Origin: Rhizobium leguminosarum
GTDB taxonomy: Bacteria > Pseudomonadota > Alphaproteobacteria > Rhizobiales > Rhizobiaceae
Direction of reading: 5' to 3'
DNA length: 64,000 bases
Assembly (NCBI RefSeq): GCF_004123835.1
Contig: NZ_MZMU01000018.1
Span: 124,001-188,000 of the forward strand
The notes beneath the pieces are model-generated. The model made no database searches and was not told the DNA's origin. It saw only the letters and a program-made list of their open reading frames with translations. The position numbers were made by a program, and so were the translations under genes. This document shows positions 53,651 to 61,989 of this stretch, piece by piece. Each line of letters opens with the position of its first letter. Within the stretch, counting starts at the first letter, position 1.

Positions 53651-53686
53651 TTACCTAACTTAACACTAACTTGACCGCACTTAACG
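53651..53686 (+). promoter_or_regulatory. Response-regulator box B (efflux/two-component divergent promoter)
   Basis: Starts TTACCTAACTTAACACT and ends TTGACCGCACTTAACG, with CTTAAC, CTTGAC and CTTAAC hexamers at 11- and 10-bp steps. It lies between the response-regulator start (53587, minus) and the adaptor gene (plus), so it can serve autoregulation and efflux induction. Confidence 0.7.
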
Positions 53687-53822
53687 TTCACCCCGTTACT
53701 TATCCTTTCATGACATCACCACGAGCCAGGATCGGGTTGCCTCATCATGAGCCGCAATCCTTCATCGAGTTGGCACGGATCGGGAAAAGGCACCCAGGCC
53801 TTTGACCACAAGGAGTGCATCG

Positions 53823-54896
53823 TTGAGAAAATCGCCCAGAATATTCGCTGCCGCTCTTGTTGCGGCAGCGCTCCTGCTTCCCCTGCGCAATGCCATGGCG
53901 GATCAATCCGCCGCACCCGCCCTTACCGTCTCGTTGGTGACGCCGGCTGAGCGAGACTGGCCGGAAACCGTTCCCGCAAGCGGCTGGCTGAAGCCCTGGC
54001 AGGAAGCCATCGTCTCTTCCGAGACGGGCGGTCTGCGCGTAACCGAAATCCTGGCCGACATCGGCTCCGTGGTTAAGAAGGGGCAGACCCTCGTCCGGCT
54101 GTCGCAGGACAGCGTGCAGGCCGACCTTCGCAAGCAGGAGGCGGCCGTCGTGACCGCTAAGGCAAACCTGACAAAGGCGAAGGCCAATGCGGATCGGGCT
54201 CGGCAGCTACGCTCTTCCGGCGCCCTCTCGGATGAAAAGATCGTCGAATATTTCGCCGACGAACAGACTGCGGCGGCAAGTCTTGCGTCTGAAGAAGCGG
54301 CGCTCGACAGCCAGAAGATCAAGCTCGACCAGACAACCGTCACGGCCGTCGACGACGGTCTCGTAACCTCGCGATCGGCCGAACTCGGCGCGGTCGTCTC
54401 GTCGGGCACCGAACTGTTTCGCCTGGTCCGCCAGCAGCGGGTCGAATGGCAGGCCGAGGTTTCGGCTCGTTACCTCTCACGCATCTCGGAAGGATTGAGC
54501 GTCGACATCGACGGGCCGGACGGACGTCCCATTCAGGGCAAGGTAAGGCTCGTCGGACCTTCGATCGACACCAATACAAGCCGAGCGATCGTCTATGTCG
54601 CGCTTCCCCAGGATGTTCAGCCGCGCACCGGCCTTTATGTCACCGGCACTATCGAACTGAGGACCACGCCGGCACTGACGGTTCCGGAGACAGCGATCGT
54701 TTTCCGTGACGGCATAAACTACGTCTTCACCGCCGGCGAGGACAAGCGGGTAAGGCGGGTGCGGATCGAGACCGGCCGCCGCAACGACGGCGAAGTCGAG
54801 ATCGTCTCCGGCATAGATAAGTCGGCGAGAGTGGTGACGTCGGGCGGAGCGTTTCTGTCCGACAACGATCTCGTGAAGACTGCGGGAGAAGGTTGA
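53823..54896 (+). CDS. RND efflux periplasmic adaptor (membrane-fusion protein)
   Basis: 357 residues if TTG 53823 is the start. It has AAGGAG 7 bp upstream and gives a clean signal peptide (RKSPRIFAAALVAAALLLPL); TTG 53802 is the alternative. Biotinyl-lipoyl-like halves VSSETGGLRVTEILADIGSV and VTAVDDGLVTSRSAELGAVV flank a short coiled coil (AVVTAKANLTKAKANADRAR), then a beta-barrel and the RTTPALTVPETAIVF segment. Its stop shares a base with the permease start. Confidence 0.93.
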   Translation: MRKSPRIFAAALVAAALLLPLRNAMADQSAAPALTVSLVTPAERDWPETVPASGWLKPWQEAIVSSETGGLRVTEILADIGSVVKKGQTLVRLSQDSVQADLRKQEAAVVTAKANLTKAKANADRARQLRSSGALSDEKIVEYFADEQTAAASLASEEAALDSQKIKLDQTTVTAVDDGLVTSRSAELGAVVSSGTELFRLVRQQRVEWQAEVSARYLSRISEGLSVDIDGPDGRPIQGKVRLVGPSIDTNTSRAIVYVALPQDVQPRTGLYVTGTIELRTTPALTVPETAIVFRDGINYVFTAGEDKRVRRVRIETGRRNDGEVEIVSGIDKSARVVTSGGAFLSDNDLVKTAGEG

Positions 54897-57800
54897 TGAA
54901 CTTTTCCGCATTTTCGATCCGCAATCCCGTACCGGCAATCCTGCTCTTTGCGATGCTTGCCGTCGGCGGCTTGCTGGCATTCAAGCAGTTACCGGTTCAG
55001 AACTTCCCCGATATGGACCTCCCGACCATCAAAGTTACCGCGACGCTCGATGGCGCCGCGCCGGCGCAGCTCGAAACGGAGGTCGCCCGCACGCTCGAGG
55101 ACAATCTTGCCTCGCTGAGCTATCTCGACCACGTCACCACGACGATCACCGATGGCACTGTGTCGATCAGCGTGTCCTTCAAACTGGAGAAGGACAGCGA
55201 AACGGCCCTGAACGAGGTCCGCAACGCCGTCGACAGCGCAACGGCCGATCTGCCGGCGCAGATGCAAACGCCAAGCGTCACCAAAGTCACCGTGCAGAGT
55301 TCGGCGCTGGTCACCTACGCCATCCAGTCTGCCGCCCTTGATGAAACCGAGCTCTCCTGGTTCATCGACAACGATTTGACCAAGGCGCTCCTGTCAGTAC
55401 CGGGCGTCGGACAGGTCAACCGCATCGGCGGTGTCGACCGCGAGGTTCACGTCGACCTCGATCCGACAACGATGGCCGCCTTCGGCGTCACGGCGACCAC
55501 TGTGTCGGCGCAATTGAAGTCGGTTCAGGCCGATACTTCAGGTGGCCTTGGGGAGATTGGCGGCACCCGTCAGACATTGCGCACGCTCGGCGCCGTGGCA
55601 TCGGTCGATGCGCTGAAGGAGCTTAGAATTCCCCTGGCCAACGGGCAGCAGGTTCGTCTCGACGATGTCGCTTCCGTCACGGACAGCTTCGCGGAGCGGT
55701 CCTCGATGGCCTATCTCGACGGCAAACCGGTGGTCGCGGTCGAGATCAAGCGCTCGAACGGGTTTTCGGACAGCGGTGTCGCGGCCGACGTCGACAAGGC
55801 GATGAAACAGTTCGCAGCCGCGCATTCCAACGTCCAGATAGAGGAGGCCTACAGCACGCTCGGGCCGATCATCGACAACTACGATGGTTCGATGCACATG
55901 CTGTACGAAGGCGCGATCCTGGCGATCATCGTCGTCTGGCTCTTCCTTCGGGACTGGCGTGCGACGATCCTGTCGGCCGTGGCGCTGCCGCTGTCGGTCA
56001 TACCGACCTTCCTTGTCATGTACCTGGCCGGCTTCAGCCTGAATATCGTCACCTTGCTGGCCCTGTCGCTCGTGGTCGGCATCCTTGTCGATGATGCCAT
56101 CGTCGAGGTCGAGAACATCGCCCGCCACCTGCAGATGGGCAAGCGGCCGATCGACGCCGCTCTGGAGGCGGCCAACGAGATCGGGCTCGCCGTCATCGCA
56201 ACCACCTTCACGCTGGTCGCGGTCTTCCTGCCGACGGCCTTCATGAGCGGCATACCGGGACTTATATTCCGCCAATTCGGTATCATCGCCGCGGTGGCGG
56301 TCCTCGTCTCGCTCGTCGTCGCACGCCTGCTGACGCCGATGATGGCCGCCTATTTCATGAAGGCCCATCCGACCGAGGAAAAGGACGGCCGCATCATGCG
56401 CGCCTATCTGGCAATCGTGAAAGCCGCCATGAACCGCAGGAAGACCACGGTGGCAGTGACTGCCGTCGTCGTCGCACTTTCGCTTGCCACCATCCCGCTC
56501 CTGAAATCCGGCTTCCTGCCCGCTTCCGACGACGCGCGAGTTCAGATCACGCTCACCATGCAGCCGGGTGCTACCATCGTGCAGACGGATGCCACGACCA
56601 GGAAGGCGGCCGATATCATCGGCAAGCTTCAGGACGTGACACATGTCTTTTCTTCGGTCGGTTCCGCATCCTCGGGCGGCGGCCCCGACTCCAGCACCAC
56701 GAGCAGCGTCGGATCCGCCACGATCGTCGCCGTGCTGTCGCCCATCGGCGAGCGCGATCGCAAACAGTCGGAAATCGAAAACGACATCCGGCAGGCGCTC
56801 TCGGTCCTTCCCGGTGTGCGGGTCGCGGTCGGCGGCGGCGGCAACGGCACGAAGCTGGAGATCACCCTTGCCAGTGACGATGCCGACGCGCTTGACAGTG
56901 CAAGCACAGCGCTTGAAGAACAGCTCCGCACGCTGCAGGGCATCGGCGCGGTGACATCGACCGCAGCCAGGCAGGCGCCCGAGATCCAGATCACGCCCGA
57001 CTTCGCCCGCGCAGCAGCGCTCGGGGTGACCTCGAGCGCCGTCGCCGAGGCCGTGCGCGTGGCGACGAACGGGGAATACTCCGCCGATCTGCCAAAGCTC
57101 AACCTGCCGCAGCGCCGGGTTCCGATCGTTGTCCGCTTCAACACCGAGACGCGCACCAAGCTCGACGACATCAAGAACATGCGGGTGGCTGGAACGAGTG
57201 GCAATGTCGATCTCGGATCGATCGCCGATATCCGGATCGGCGGCAGCCCGTCGGAGATCGACCGCATCGACCGGATGCGCAATGTCACTCTTTCCGTCGA
57301 GCTCAACGGCCGCATCCTGGGCGACGTCAACCGCGAGGCGCAGGCGCTGCCGGCGCTCCGGCGCCTGCCGCCGGGGGTCACCCTTGTCGAACAGGGCGAA
57401 CTTCAGCGCAGTTCGGAGTTGTTCCAGAGCTTTGGCCTTGCAATGGCGATCGGTGTGTTCTGCATCTACGCAGTCCTCGTCCTGCTCTTCCACGACTTCC
57501 TGCAGCCACTCACCCTTCTGATGGCTCTGCCGCTCTCGCTCGGCGGTGCGCTGGTGCCGCTGGTGGTGACCGGAACCAGCTTCTCGATGTCGGCCGTCAT
57601 CGGACTGCTCATGCTCATGGGCGTGGTGACCAAGAACTCCATCCTTCTCATCGAATACGCGATCATGTCGCGTCGCCAGGGCATGGCGCGGTTCGATGCC
57701 CTTGTGGATGCCTGCCACAAGCGCGCGCGACCCATCATCATGACCACCATCGCCATGGCATTCGGCATGCTTCCGGTCGCTCTCAGCCTGACAGGCGGCG

Positions 57801-58042
57801 ATTCCAGCTTCCGGCAGCCGATGGCGATCGTGGTGATCGGCGGGGTCATGATGTCGACGCTGCTCAGCCTCATCGTCATCCCTGTCATCTTCACCTTCAT
57901 CGACGACCTCAACGAGGCGCTCAAGCGCCTCGTTCACCGGACCGGGCCTGATACCGCCGACTTGGAACCGCATGCATCCAACGATCGCGCGGCGATCACC
58001 TTCAAGCCAGAGCTTTCGAAGAGAGGGCAAGGTCAGAGATGA
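54896..58042 (+). CDS. RND-family multidrug efflux permease
   Basis: 1048 residues, the usual HAE1 size. N-terminus SIRNPVPAILLFAMLAVGGL, porter domains (GAAPAQLETEVARTLEDNL), TM4 LVVGILVDDAIVEVENIARH with the proton-relay Asp pair, and a second half with TKNSILLIEYAIMSRRQGMA and PIIMTTIAMAFGMLPVALSL. Twelve helices in the RND pattern. Substrate range unknown. Large antisense open frames here are GC-driven shadows. Confidence 0.96.
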   Translation: MNFSAFSIRNPVPAILLFAMLAVGGLLAFKQLPVQNFPDMDLPTIKVTATLDGAAPAQLETEVARTLEDNLASLSYLDHVTTTITDGTVSISVSFKLEKDSETALNEVRNAVDSATADLPAQMQTPSVTKVTVQSSALVTYAIQSAALDETELSWFIDNDLTKALLSVPGVGQVNRIGGVDREVHVDLDPTTMAAFGVTATTVSAQLKSVQADTSGGLGEIGGTRQTLRTLGAVASVDALKELRIPLANGQQVRLDDVASVTDSFAERSSMAYLDGKPVVAVEIKRSNGFSDSGVAADVDKAMKQFAAAHSNVQIEEAYSTLGPIIDNYDGSMHMLYEGAILAIIVVWLFLRDWRATILSAVALPLSVIPTFLVMYLAGFSLNIVTLLALSLVVGILVDDAIVEVENIARHLQMGKRPIDAALEAANEIGLAVIATTFTLVAVFLPTAFMSGIPGLIFRQFGIIAAVAVLVSLVVARLLTPMMAAYFMKAHPTEEKDGRIMRAYLAIVKAAMNRRKTTVAVTAVVVALSLATIPLLKSGFLPASDDARVQITLTMQPGATIVQTDATTRKAADIIGKLQDVTHVFSSVGSASSGGGPDSSTTSSVGSATIVAVLSPIGERDRKQSEIENDIRQALSVLPGVRVAVGGGGNGTKLEITLASDDADALDSASTALEEQLRTLQGIGAVTSTAARQAPEIQITPDFARAAALGVTSSAVAEAVRVATNGEYSADLPKLNLPQRRVPIVVRFNTETRTKLDDIKNMRVAGTSGNVDLGSIADIRIGGSPSEIDRIDRMRNVTLSVELNGRILGDVNREAQALPALRRLPPGVTLVEQGELQRSSELFQSFGLAMAIGVFCIYAVLVLLFHDFLQPLTLLMALPLSLGGALVPLVVTGTSFSMSAVIGLLMLMGVVTKNSILLIEYAIMSRRQGMARFDALVDACHKRARPIIMTTIAMAFGMLPVALSLTGGDSSFRQPMAIVVIGGVMMSTLLSLIVIPVIFTFIDDLNEALKRLVHRTGPDTADLEPHASNDRAAITFKPELSKRGQGQR

Positions 58043-58215
58043 CTGCTTTTGGCAAGTTATTCGCAAGATGGCCGCGCCGGATACCGGCGGCACCGGCAGC
58101 TTTTATGGCAACCTCTTCGGTCGAATTCCTCCCCCGGAATGAGACCGCGGGACGTACATCCCCCGCAGGCGGCCTCGTGCCGCCTGCGCGTCCTGCATCT
58201 TCTGGAAAGCGATAG
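58039..58215 (+). CDS. Possible small ORF coupled to the permease
   Basis: 58 codons starting ATGA-overlapped with the permease stop (MTAFGKLFARWPRRIPAAPA, ending SSGKR). Basic and Pro/Ala-rich; no homology recognised. A GC hairpin (GCAGGCGGC/GCCGCCTGC, 58165-58187) lies inside it and may instead mark the end of the efflux transcript. Low confidence that it is translated. Confidence 0.22.
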   Translation: MTAFGKLFARWPRRIPAAPAAFMATSSVEFLPRNETAGRTSPAGGLVPPARPASSGKR

Positions 58216-58315
58216 TCCAAGCACTCATCACCTTGGTTGCAGTTGCCCTCGTTCCTTTCGGCTGCATAGAGCTTTCTGCCAGCAGCGCACCTCGCGTGCG
58301 TCGCAGAAAGAACCT

Positions 58316-58351
58316 TTACCAAACTTTACACTTCCTTAACCGCGCTTAACA
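58316..58351 (+). promoter_or_regulatory. Response-regulator box C
   Basis: Starts TTACCAAACTTTACACTT and ends TTAACCGCGCTTAACA; same 36-bp pattern as boxes A and B. It lies 274 bp after the permease stop, with a -10-like TATTAG about 10 bp further and a possible GTG start 47 bp downstream. The 8-bp inverted repeat CTTTCTGC/GCAGAAAG (58271-58309) lies just upstream. Confidence 0.6.
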
Positions 58352-58398
58352 TCCGCACAGCTATTAGAGTTCGACCTCAGTTCAATCCGGAGTGTCGT

Positions 58399-58608
58399 GT
58401 GTCCAAGGCACATCGAAATATTCTGCGTTGCCGCTTCGCGGAGCGGAAAGTTATACTTGCCGAGATTTGGTTGCTGACGCTTGATTCAAAAAATTATATC
58501 TCAATTGCTGCTCTCTTAAGTCCCGGGATCCAATCAGGCCGCGCAGAAAACGTTCGAATAGAGCGTCATGCTCTACTGGAAGACATTTCAATTGGAGGAA
58601 CGGGGTGA
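58399..58608 (+). CDS. Small hypothetical ORF downstream of box C
   Basis: 69 codons from GTG 58399 (CCGGAG about 7 bp upstream), VSKAHRNILRCRFAERKVIL then AEIWLLTLDSKNYISIAALL, ending IGGTG. No family recognised. A second tiny frame starts at GTG 58605 overlapping its stop behind GGAGG (IDAPGDQGAFAGQIEKFNRA) and ends after 27 codons. Either a short member of the response-regulator regulon or the leftover of a deleted gene. The rest of 58216-58701 shows nothing else. Confidence 0.25.
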   Translation: MSKAHRNILRCRFAERKVILAEIWLLTLDSKNYISIAALLSPGIQSGRAENVRIERHALLEDISIGGTG

Positions 58609-58701
58609 TCGATGCTCCGGGTGATCAAGGCGCGTTTGCCGGACAGATCGAAAAGTTCAACAGGGCAGCAGGCCCTATCTCATGCTGAACATTGCCGGGC
58701 G

Positions 58702-60123
58702 TCATGACAATGGCGTCATGGCTTCGAAATCGGGCAGGGCGCCGCTCGCGTAGCCGACCGCCCCGAGCGAGCCGATGGCGATCCGGCCGTCGCGGATCGA
58801 CAGCAGCGGTCCCTCGGCACCCTGCTCGTAGAGATCGGGATGGGCCGCGGCAAAGCGCGCCTTCTCCGCCTGCGACGCCCCCTGCATGCCGGCGACATAG
58901 TGATGACCGTTGCGCTCGACATGGGAGAGGCCGAGCAGCGAGACCAGCGCCAGATCCTGCTGCACGGCGAGCCCGGCCTGGCAGGTCAGATCCTCGCCCG
59001 AGAGGAACAGTCCCGGCGCGGTTCCGGTTCTGATGCGGATCGCCTTCATGAGCGAGCGGTAGATACCTTTGCAGGTTTTCGAGGAGACGCCGGTATATCC
59101 CAGCCGCCTGGCGCCGGCGAAGGCGCCGTCGCTGTCGTCGCTCTCATCGATCAGGAAAGGAAATTGCGCCGCCAGATCCCCGAGCGGCGTCTCCATGGTA
59201 ATCGCGCGCGCGAACGGCTGTTCGACAAAGGCAATGGCCGCGCGTAACCTCGCCAGCCGGGGTGTCGCCTCGATTTGCGCCAGCAAGGCGGCGAGCTGTT
59301 CGACGGCGCCAAACTGTTCGTTGCCGTCGACCGTCACCCGATAGTCGGGCAGGCGGTCCAGCACGGCGGCGATCCTGGTCAGGCGGTCGATATCGGCATC
59401 GATCGCGCCTGACAGCTTGATCTTGAACCAGCGGTTGCCATAGCGGGTAATCACCGCCTCGAGGCTTTCCGGCAGGCCGTCACCGACGGGATGGACGATA
59501 TCGCCCTCGCTGATCGGATCGACAAGTCCGATCGTATGCCGGGCCGAGATCGAGCCGGCAGGGCGAAGATCGGAAAGCACCGCCAACGCTACATCCGCGT
59601 CGATATCGTCGGGCAGCATGGGGCCGCCGATGCCGACGAGGTTGCTCCGCACCGCGTCGAAGAAGGAAATGCCGGCAAGGCGGCAATAGGCGTCGAGCGC
59701 GGCGCGGGCGATGAGCGCAGGGCCGAAACAGGCGGCCAATGGATTTCCAGGTAGGCGCCGCACGGTCTCCATCTCGTTCAGGCGGGCGGCGGCAAACAAT
59801 GTCGTCGACGCAGACGGCTCGAGGGAAGCATCCGCAGCGGTACGGATCGAGGTGCGCAACTGATCGACATTCTGCGCCGGCGTCAGCGCCGGGTTCTTGT
59901 CGAACCATTTCGGCACCATCATCTCGGCGGCGGCGCCAAGAGCGGTTCGTCCCTCCTCATCCTCGACGCGGACCCTCAGGAAGGCTTGCGGCGCCGTTTC
60001 GAGGGTTGCCGCACCAAAGCGGAACGGCAGGCGCAGCCTGACATCGCGCTCGAAGGCGTCGATCTCGATGATTCTGATGCGGGGCGCCGTCACGGAACCT
60101 CCAATGCTTCTGTCCATGGTCAT
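58702..60123 (-). CDS. Enolase-superfamily enzyme (mandelate racemase/muconate-lactonizing-like)
   Basis: 473 residues. The barrel shows FKIKLSG (Lys234, Lys236), metal ligands in TVDGNEQF (Asp266), AFVEQPFARA (Glu301) and LIDESDDSDG (Asp326/Glu327), then VSSKTCKGIY (Lys349) and LSGEDLTC. Racemase, lactonising enzyme or acid-sugar dehydratase are possible. It is longer than most (about 370-400), with extra N-terminal residues and a C-terminal tail. Last gene of a minus-strand operon; its ATG overlaps the upstream dehydrogenase stop by 4 bases. Confidence 0.82.
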   Translation of the reverse strand: MTMDRSIGGSVTAPRIRIIEIDAFERDVRLRLPFRFGAATLETAPQAFLRVRVEDEEGRTALGAAAEMMVPKWFDKNPALTPAQNVDQLRTSIRTAADASLEPSASTTLFAAARLNEMETVRRLPGNPLAACFGPALIARAALDAYCRLAGISFFDAVRSNLVGIGGPMLPDDIDADVALAVLSDLRPAGSISARHTIGLVDPISEGDIVHPVGDGLPESLEAVITRYGNRWFKIKLSGAIDADIDRLTRIAAVLDRLPDYRVTVDGNEQFGAVEQLAALLAQIEATPRLARLRAAIAFVEQPFARAITMETPLGDLAAQFPFLIDESDDSDGAFAGARRLGYTGVSSKTCKGIYRSLMKAIRIRTGTAPGLFLSGEDLTCQAGLAVQQDLALVSLLGLSHVERNGHHYVAGMQGASQAEKARFAAAHPDLYEQGAEGPLLSIRDGRIAIGSLGAVGYASGALPDFEAMTPLS

Positions 60124-61136
60124 GCCATGCGGTCGAGCATGGCGCGGGACACTTCGTGATGGAGCGGTTCGCGGCGAAGCAGCCGACCGATTTCCTCCAC
60201 CATGGCCTGTCCCTGGGAGAGATGCGCCTCTTCGGTGTGACCGGCGGCGTGCGGCGAAATGGTGACATTGGCCAGTGCGGGGTCGCGGAAGGGGCTATCC
60301 GGAGGCAGCGGCTCGTCGTCAAAGACATCGAGAGCCGCCTCGATGCGACCGGAGCGGATTTCGGCAAGCAGTGCTGCCTCATCGACCAGCTGCGAGCGCG
60401 CCGTATTGATGAACAGCGTGCCGGGGCGCAGCAGCGCCAATTCGCGAGCGCCGATCATGCGGCGCGTTTCGGGCAGGACAGGCGCATGCAGGGAAATCAC
60501 GTCGCTCTGAGCCAGCATATCGTTTAACCCGACACTGAAAACGCCGAGCGCAGCAGCCTCGCTATCATGGAGAAAGGGATCGACGACCAGTACGCGGCAG
60601 CCGAATGGAACGAGCAGGCGCATGACCGCCCGGCCGACATATCCGGCGCCGACGATGCCGACCGTTCTGGCGCCAAGCAATCTCTGCGGCACGGCGGCGC
60701 GGACGTCGAGCCATTCGCCGCCGTTGCGCAATTGATGATGCAGCCGATGAATGCCACGCATGGCCAAAAGCGCTTCGGCGACGACGAACTCGGCAACCGA
60801 GGCGGCAATTTTCGAGGCGGCATGGGTGACGCGAAGGCCATCGTCGAACAGGCGGGCGGGAACGAGCGTGCGGATGCTGCCGGCCGAATGGGCGACGAGG
60901 GCGAGTTGCGGATGGCGTTGGCGCGCGGCGGGATCGAAGGGCGGCGTGCCCCATCCGGTGAGGCACGCGACAGCGCCCTGCAGCAGGCGGTCGACATCGG
61001 TGGCGTCGATCGTGGTGGCGGTCGGCCAACGCACCTCGCCAAGGGCGTTCAACTGGGCAATCGCCGCATCGTCCAGCATCATCCGGCGGGTCTTTTCGGT
61101 CAGCAGTACGGCGATAACGGGAGCCTGTTCCTTCAT
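60120..61136 (-). CDS. D-isomer-specific 2-hydroxyacid dehydrogenase
   Basis: 338 residues from ATG 61136. Rossmann motif VGIVGAGYVGRAVMRLL, the acidic residue after strand 2 (LVVDPFLHD), catalytic Arg in FINTARSQLVDE, Glu in ALDVFDDEPLPPDSP and His in ISPHAAGHTEEAH. A phosphoglycerate-dehydrogenase-like enzyme without an ACT domain. It should oxidise or reduce a sugar-derived 2-hydroxy acid; substrate unknown. Four bases after the isomerase gene. Confidence 0.9.
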   Translation of the reverse strand: MKEQAPVIAVLLTEKTRRMMLDDAAIAQLNALGEVRWPTATTIDATDVDRLLQGAVACLTGWGTPPFDPAARQRHPQLALVAHSAGSIRTLVPARLFDDGLRVTHAASKIAASVAEFVVAEALLAMRGIHRLHHQLRNGGEWLDVRAAVPQRLLGARTVGIVGAGYVGRAVMRLLVPFGCRVLVVDPFLHDSEAAALGVFSVGLNDMLAQSDVISLHAPVLPETRRMIGARELALLRPGTLFINTARSQLVDEAALLAEIRSGRIEAALDVFDDEPLPPDSPFRDPALANVTISPHAAGHTEEAHLSQGQAMVEEIGRLLRREPLHHEVSRAMLDRMA

Positions 61137-61140
61137 GGTT

Positions 61141-61959
61141 CTACTCTTTCGCTGCGGCGACCAAGCGCCTGAGATGGGCAAGATCCGCGCGGACCTTGTC
61201 GAGCGCCTGCTCTCGGGAGACGCGGTATTGGGAATGCATCGAGAGCACGCCGGTAAAGCCGGCGGCCACCAGATGCGGGACGATTTCGTTCCAGGGCACC
61301 ATGCCTTCATCGAGCCCATACCAGTCCGAATGCCAGACGCGCTGGCCGTGGGATCCGTAAGCACCGGGCGACCAACCGCTGTTCTTGACGCCCATGCAGC
61401 AGAACCAGGGATCGAGAATATCGAGGGTCAGACGCCAGTCCTCGCTCCCCTCGCGAATGATCTGATTGGCGGGATCGGGATAAGCGCCGATCCGGATCGG
61501 ATCGCGCCCGGCCAGCAATTGCACGACCAGCGCGCCCGAGCTGTGCAAGGTCCCGCCGTGAAGCTGGATGGTCAGCTTGATGCCGAAGCGTTCGGCCAGA
61601 CGCTCGAGGCCGTCGAGGTCACCCCGCGCCTCATCGACCTGGACCTGCCAGCGTCGCAGCGGGTCGTAACGCCAGAAGCCCAGCCGGACCTGCCCGATGC
61701 CAGCCTCACCGCAACAAGCGAGCAGTCGGGATGCGGCATTGTCGGGCCGCGTGGAATCGATGGTCGCCATCGGCGTGCGCAGGCCGGCCGCGGCAAAGAG
61801 CTTTACCGCATTGACGATCTCCTCCGGCCTGTCAGGGGAAACGGTGTGGCCGTCGCGGACGAGAAGATCGGCACAGTCGAAGCCCAGACCGGCGGTGATT
61901 TCGGCCGCCCTCTCGAGCGGCAGGCCCTCCAGCGTCTTGGTGAAATAGGCGATATCCAT
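61141..61959 (-). CDS. Sugar phosphate isomerase/epimerase-type TIM barrel (AP endonuclease 2 family)
   Basis: 272 residues. TIM-barrel with family pattern GLGFDCADLLVRDGHTVSPD, LRTPMATIDSTRPD, KLTIQLHGGTLHSSG, LTLDILDPWFCCMG and GVLSMHSQYRVSRE. The His/Asp/Glu-rich strand ends would bind a divalent metal. Such proteins isomerise or epimerise keto-sugars. It lies between the glycosidase and the dehydrogenase in one operon, so it probably acts on the released sugar or its oxidised form. Confidence 0.82.
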   Translation of the reverse strand: MDIAYFTKTLEGLPLERAAEITAGLGFDCADLLVRDGHTVSPDRPEEIVNAVKLFAAAGLRTPMATIDSTRPDNAASRLLACCGEAGIGQVRLGFWRYDPLRRWQVQVDEARGDLDGLERLAERFGIKLTIQLHGGTLHSSGALVVQLLAGRDPIRIGAYPDPANQIIREGSEDWRLTLDILDPWFCCMGVKNSGWSPGAYGSHGQRVWHSDWYGLDEGMVPWNEIVPHLVAAGFTGVLSMHSQYRVSREQALDKVRADLAHLRRLVAAAKE

Positions 61960-61989
61960 GGATCAGATCCCCAGAGAGAAAGGCGCTGT

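Noticed and set aside
55538..58093. 851-codon open frame antisense to the RND permease
   Set aside because: Low-complexity His/Asp/Arg/Gly translation; the permease on the other strand is certain.
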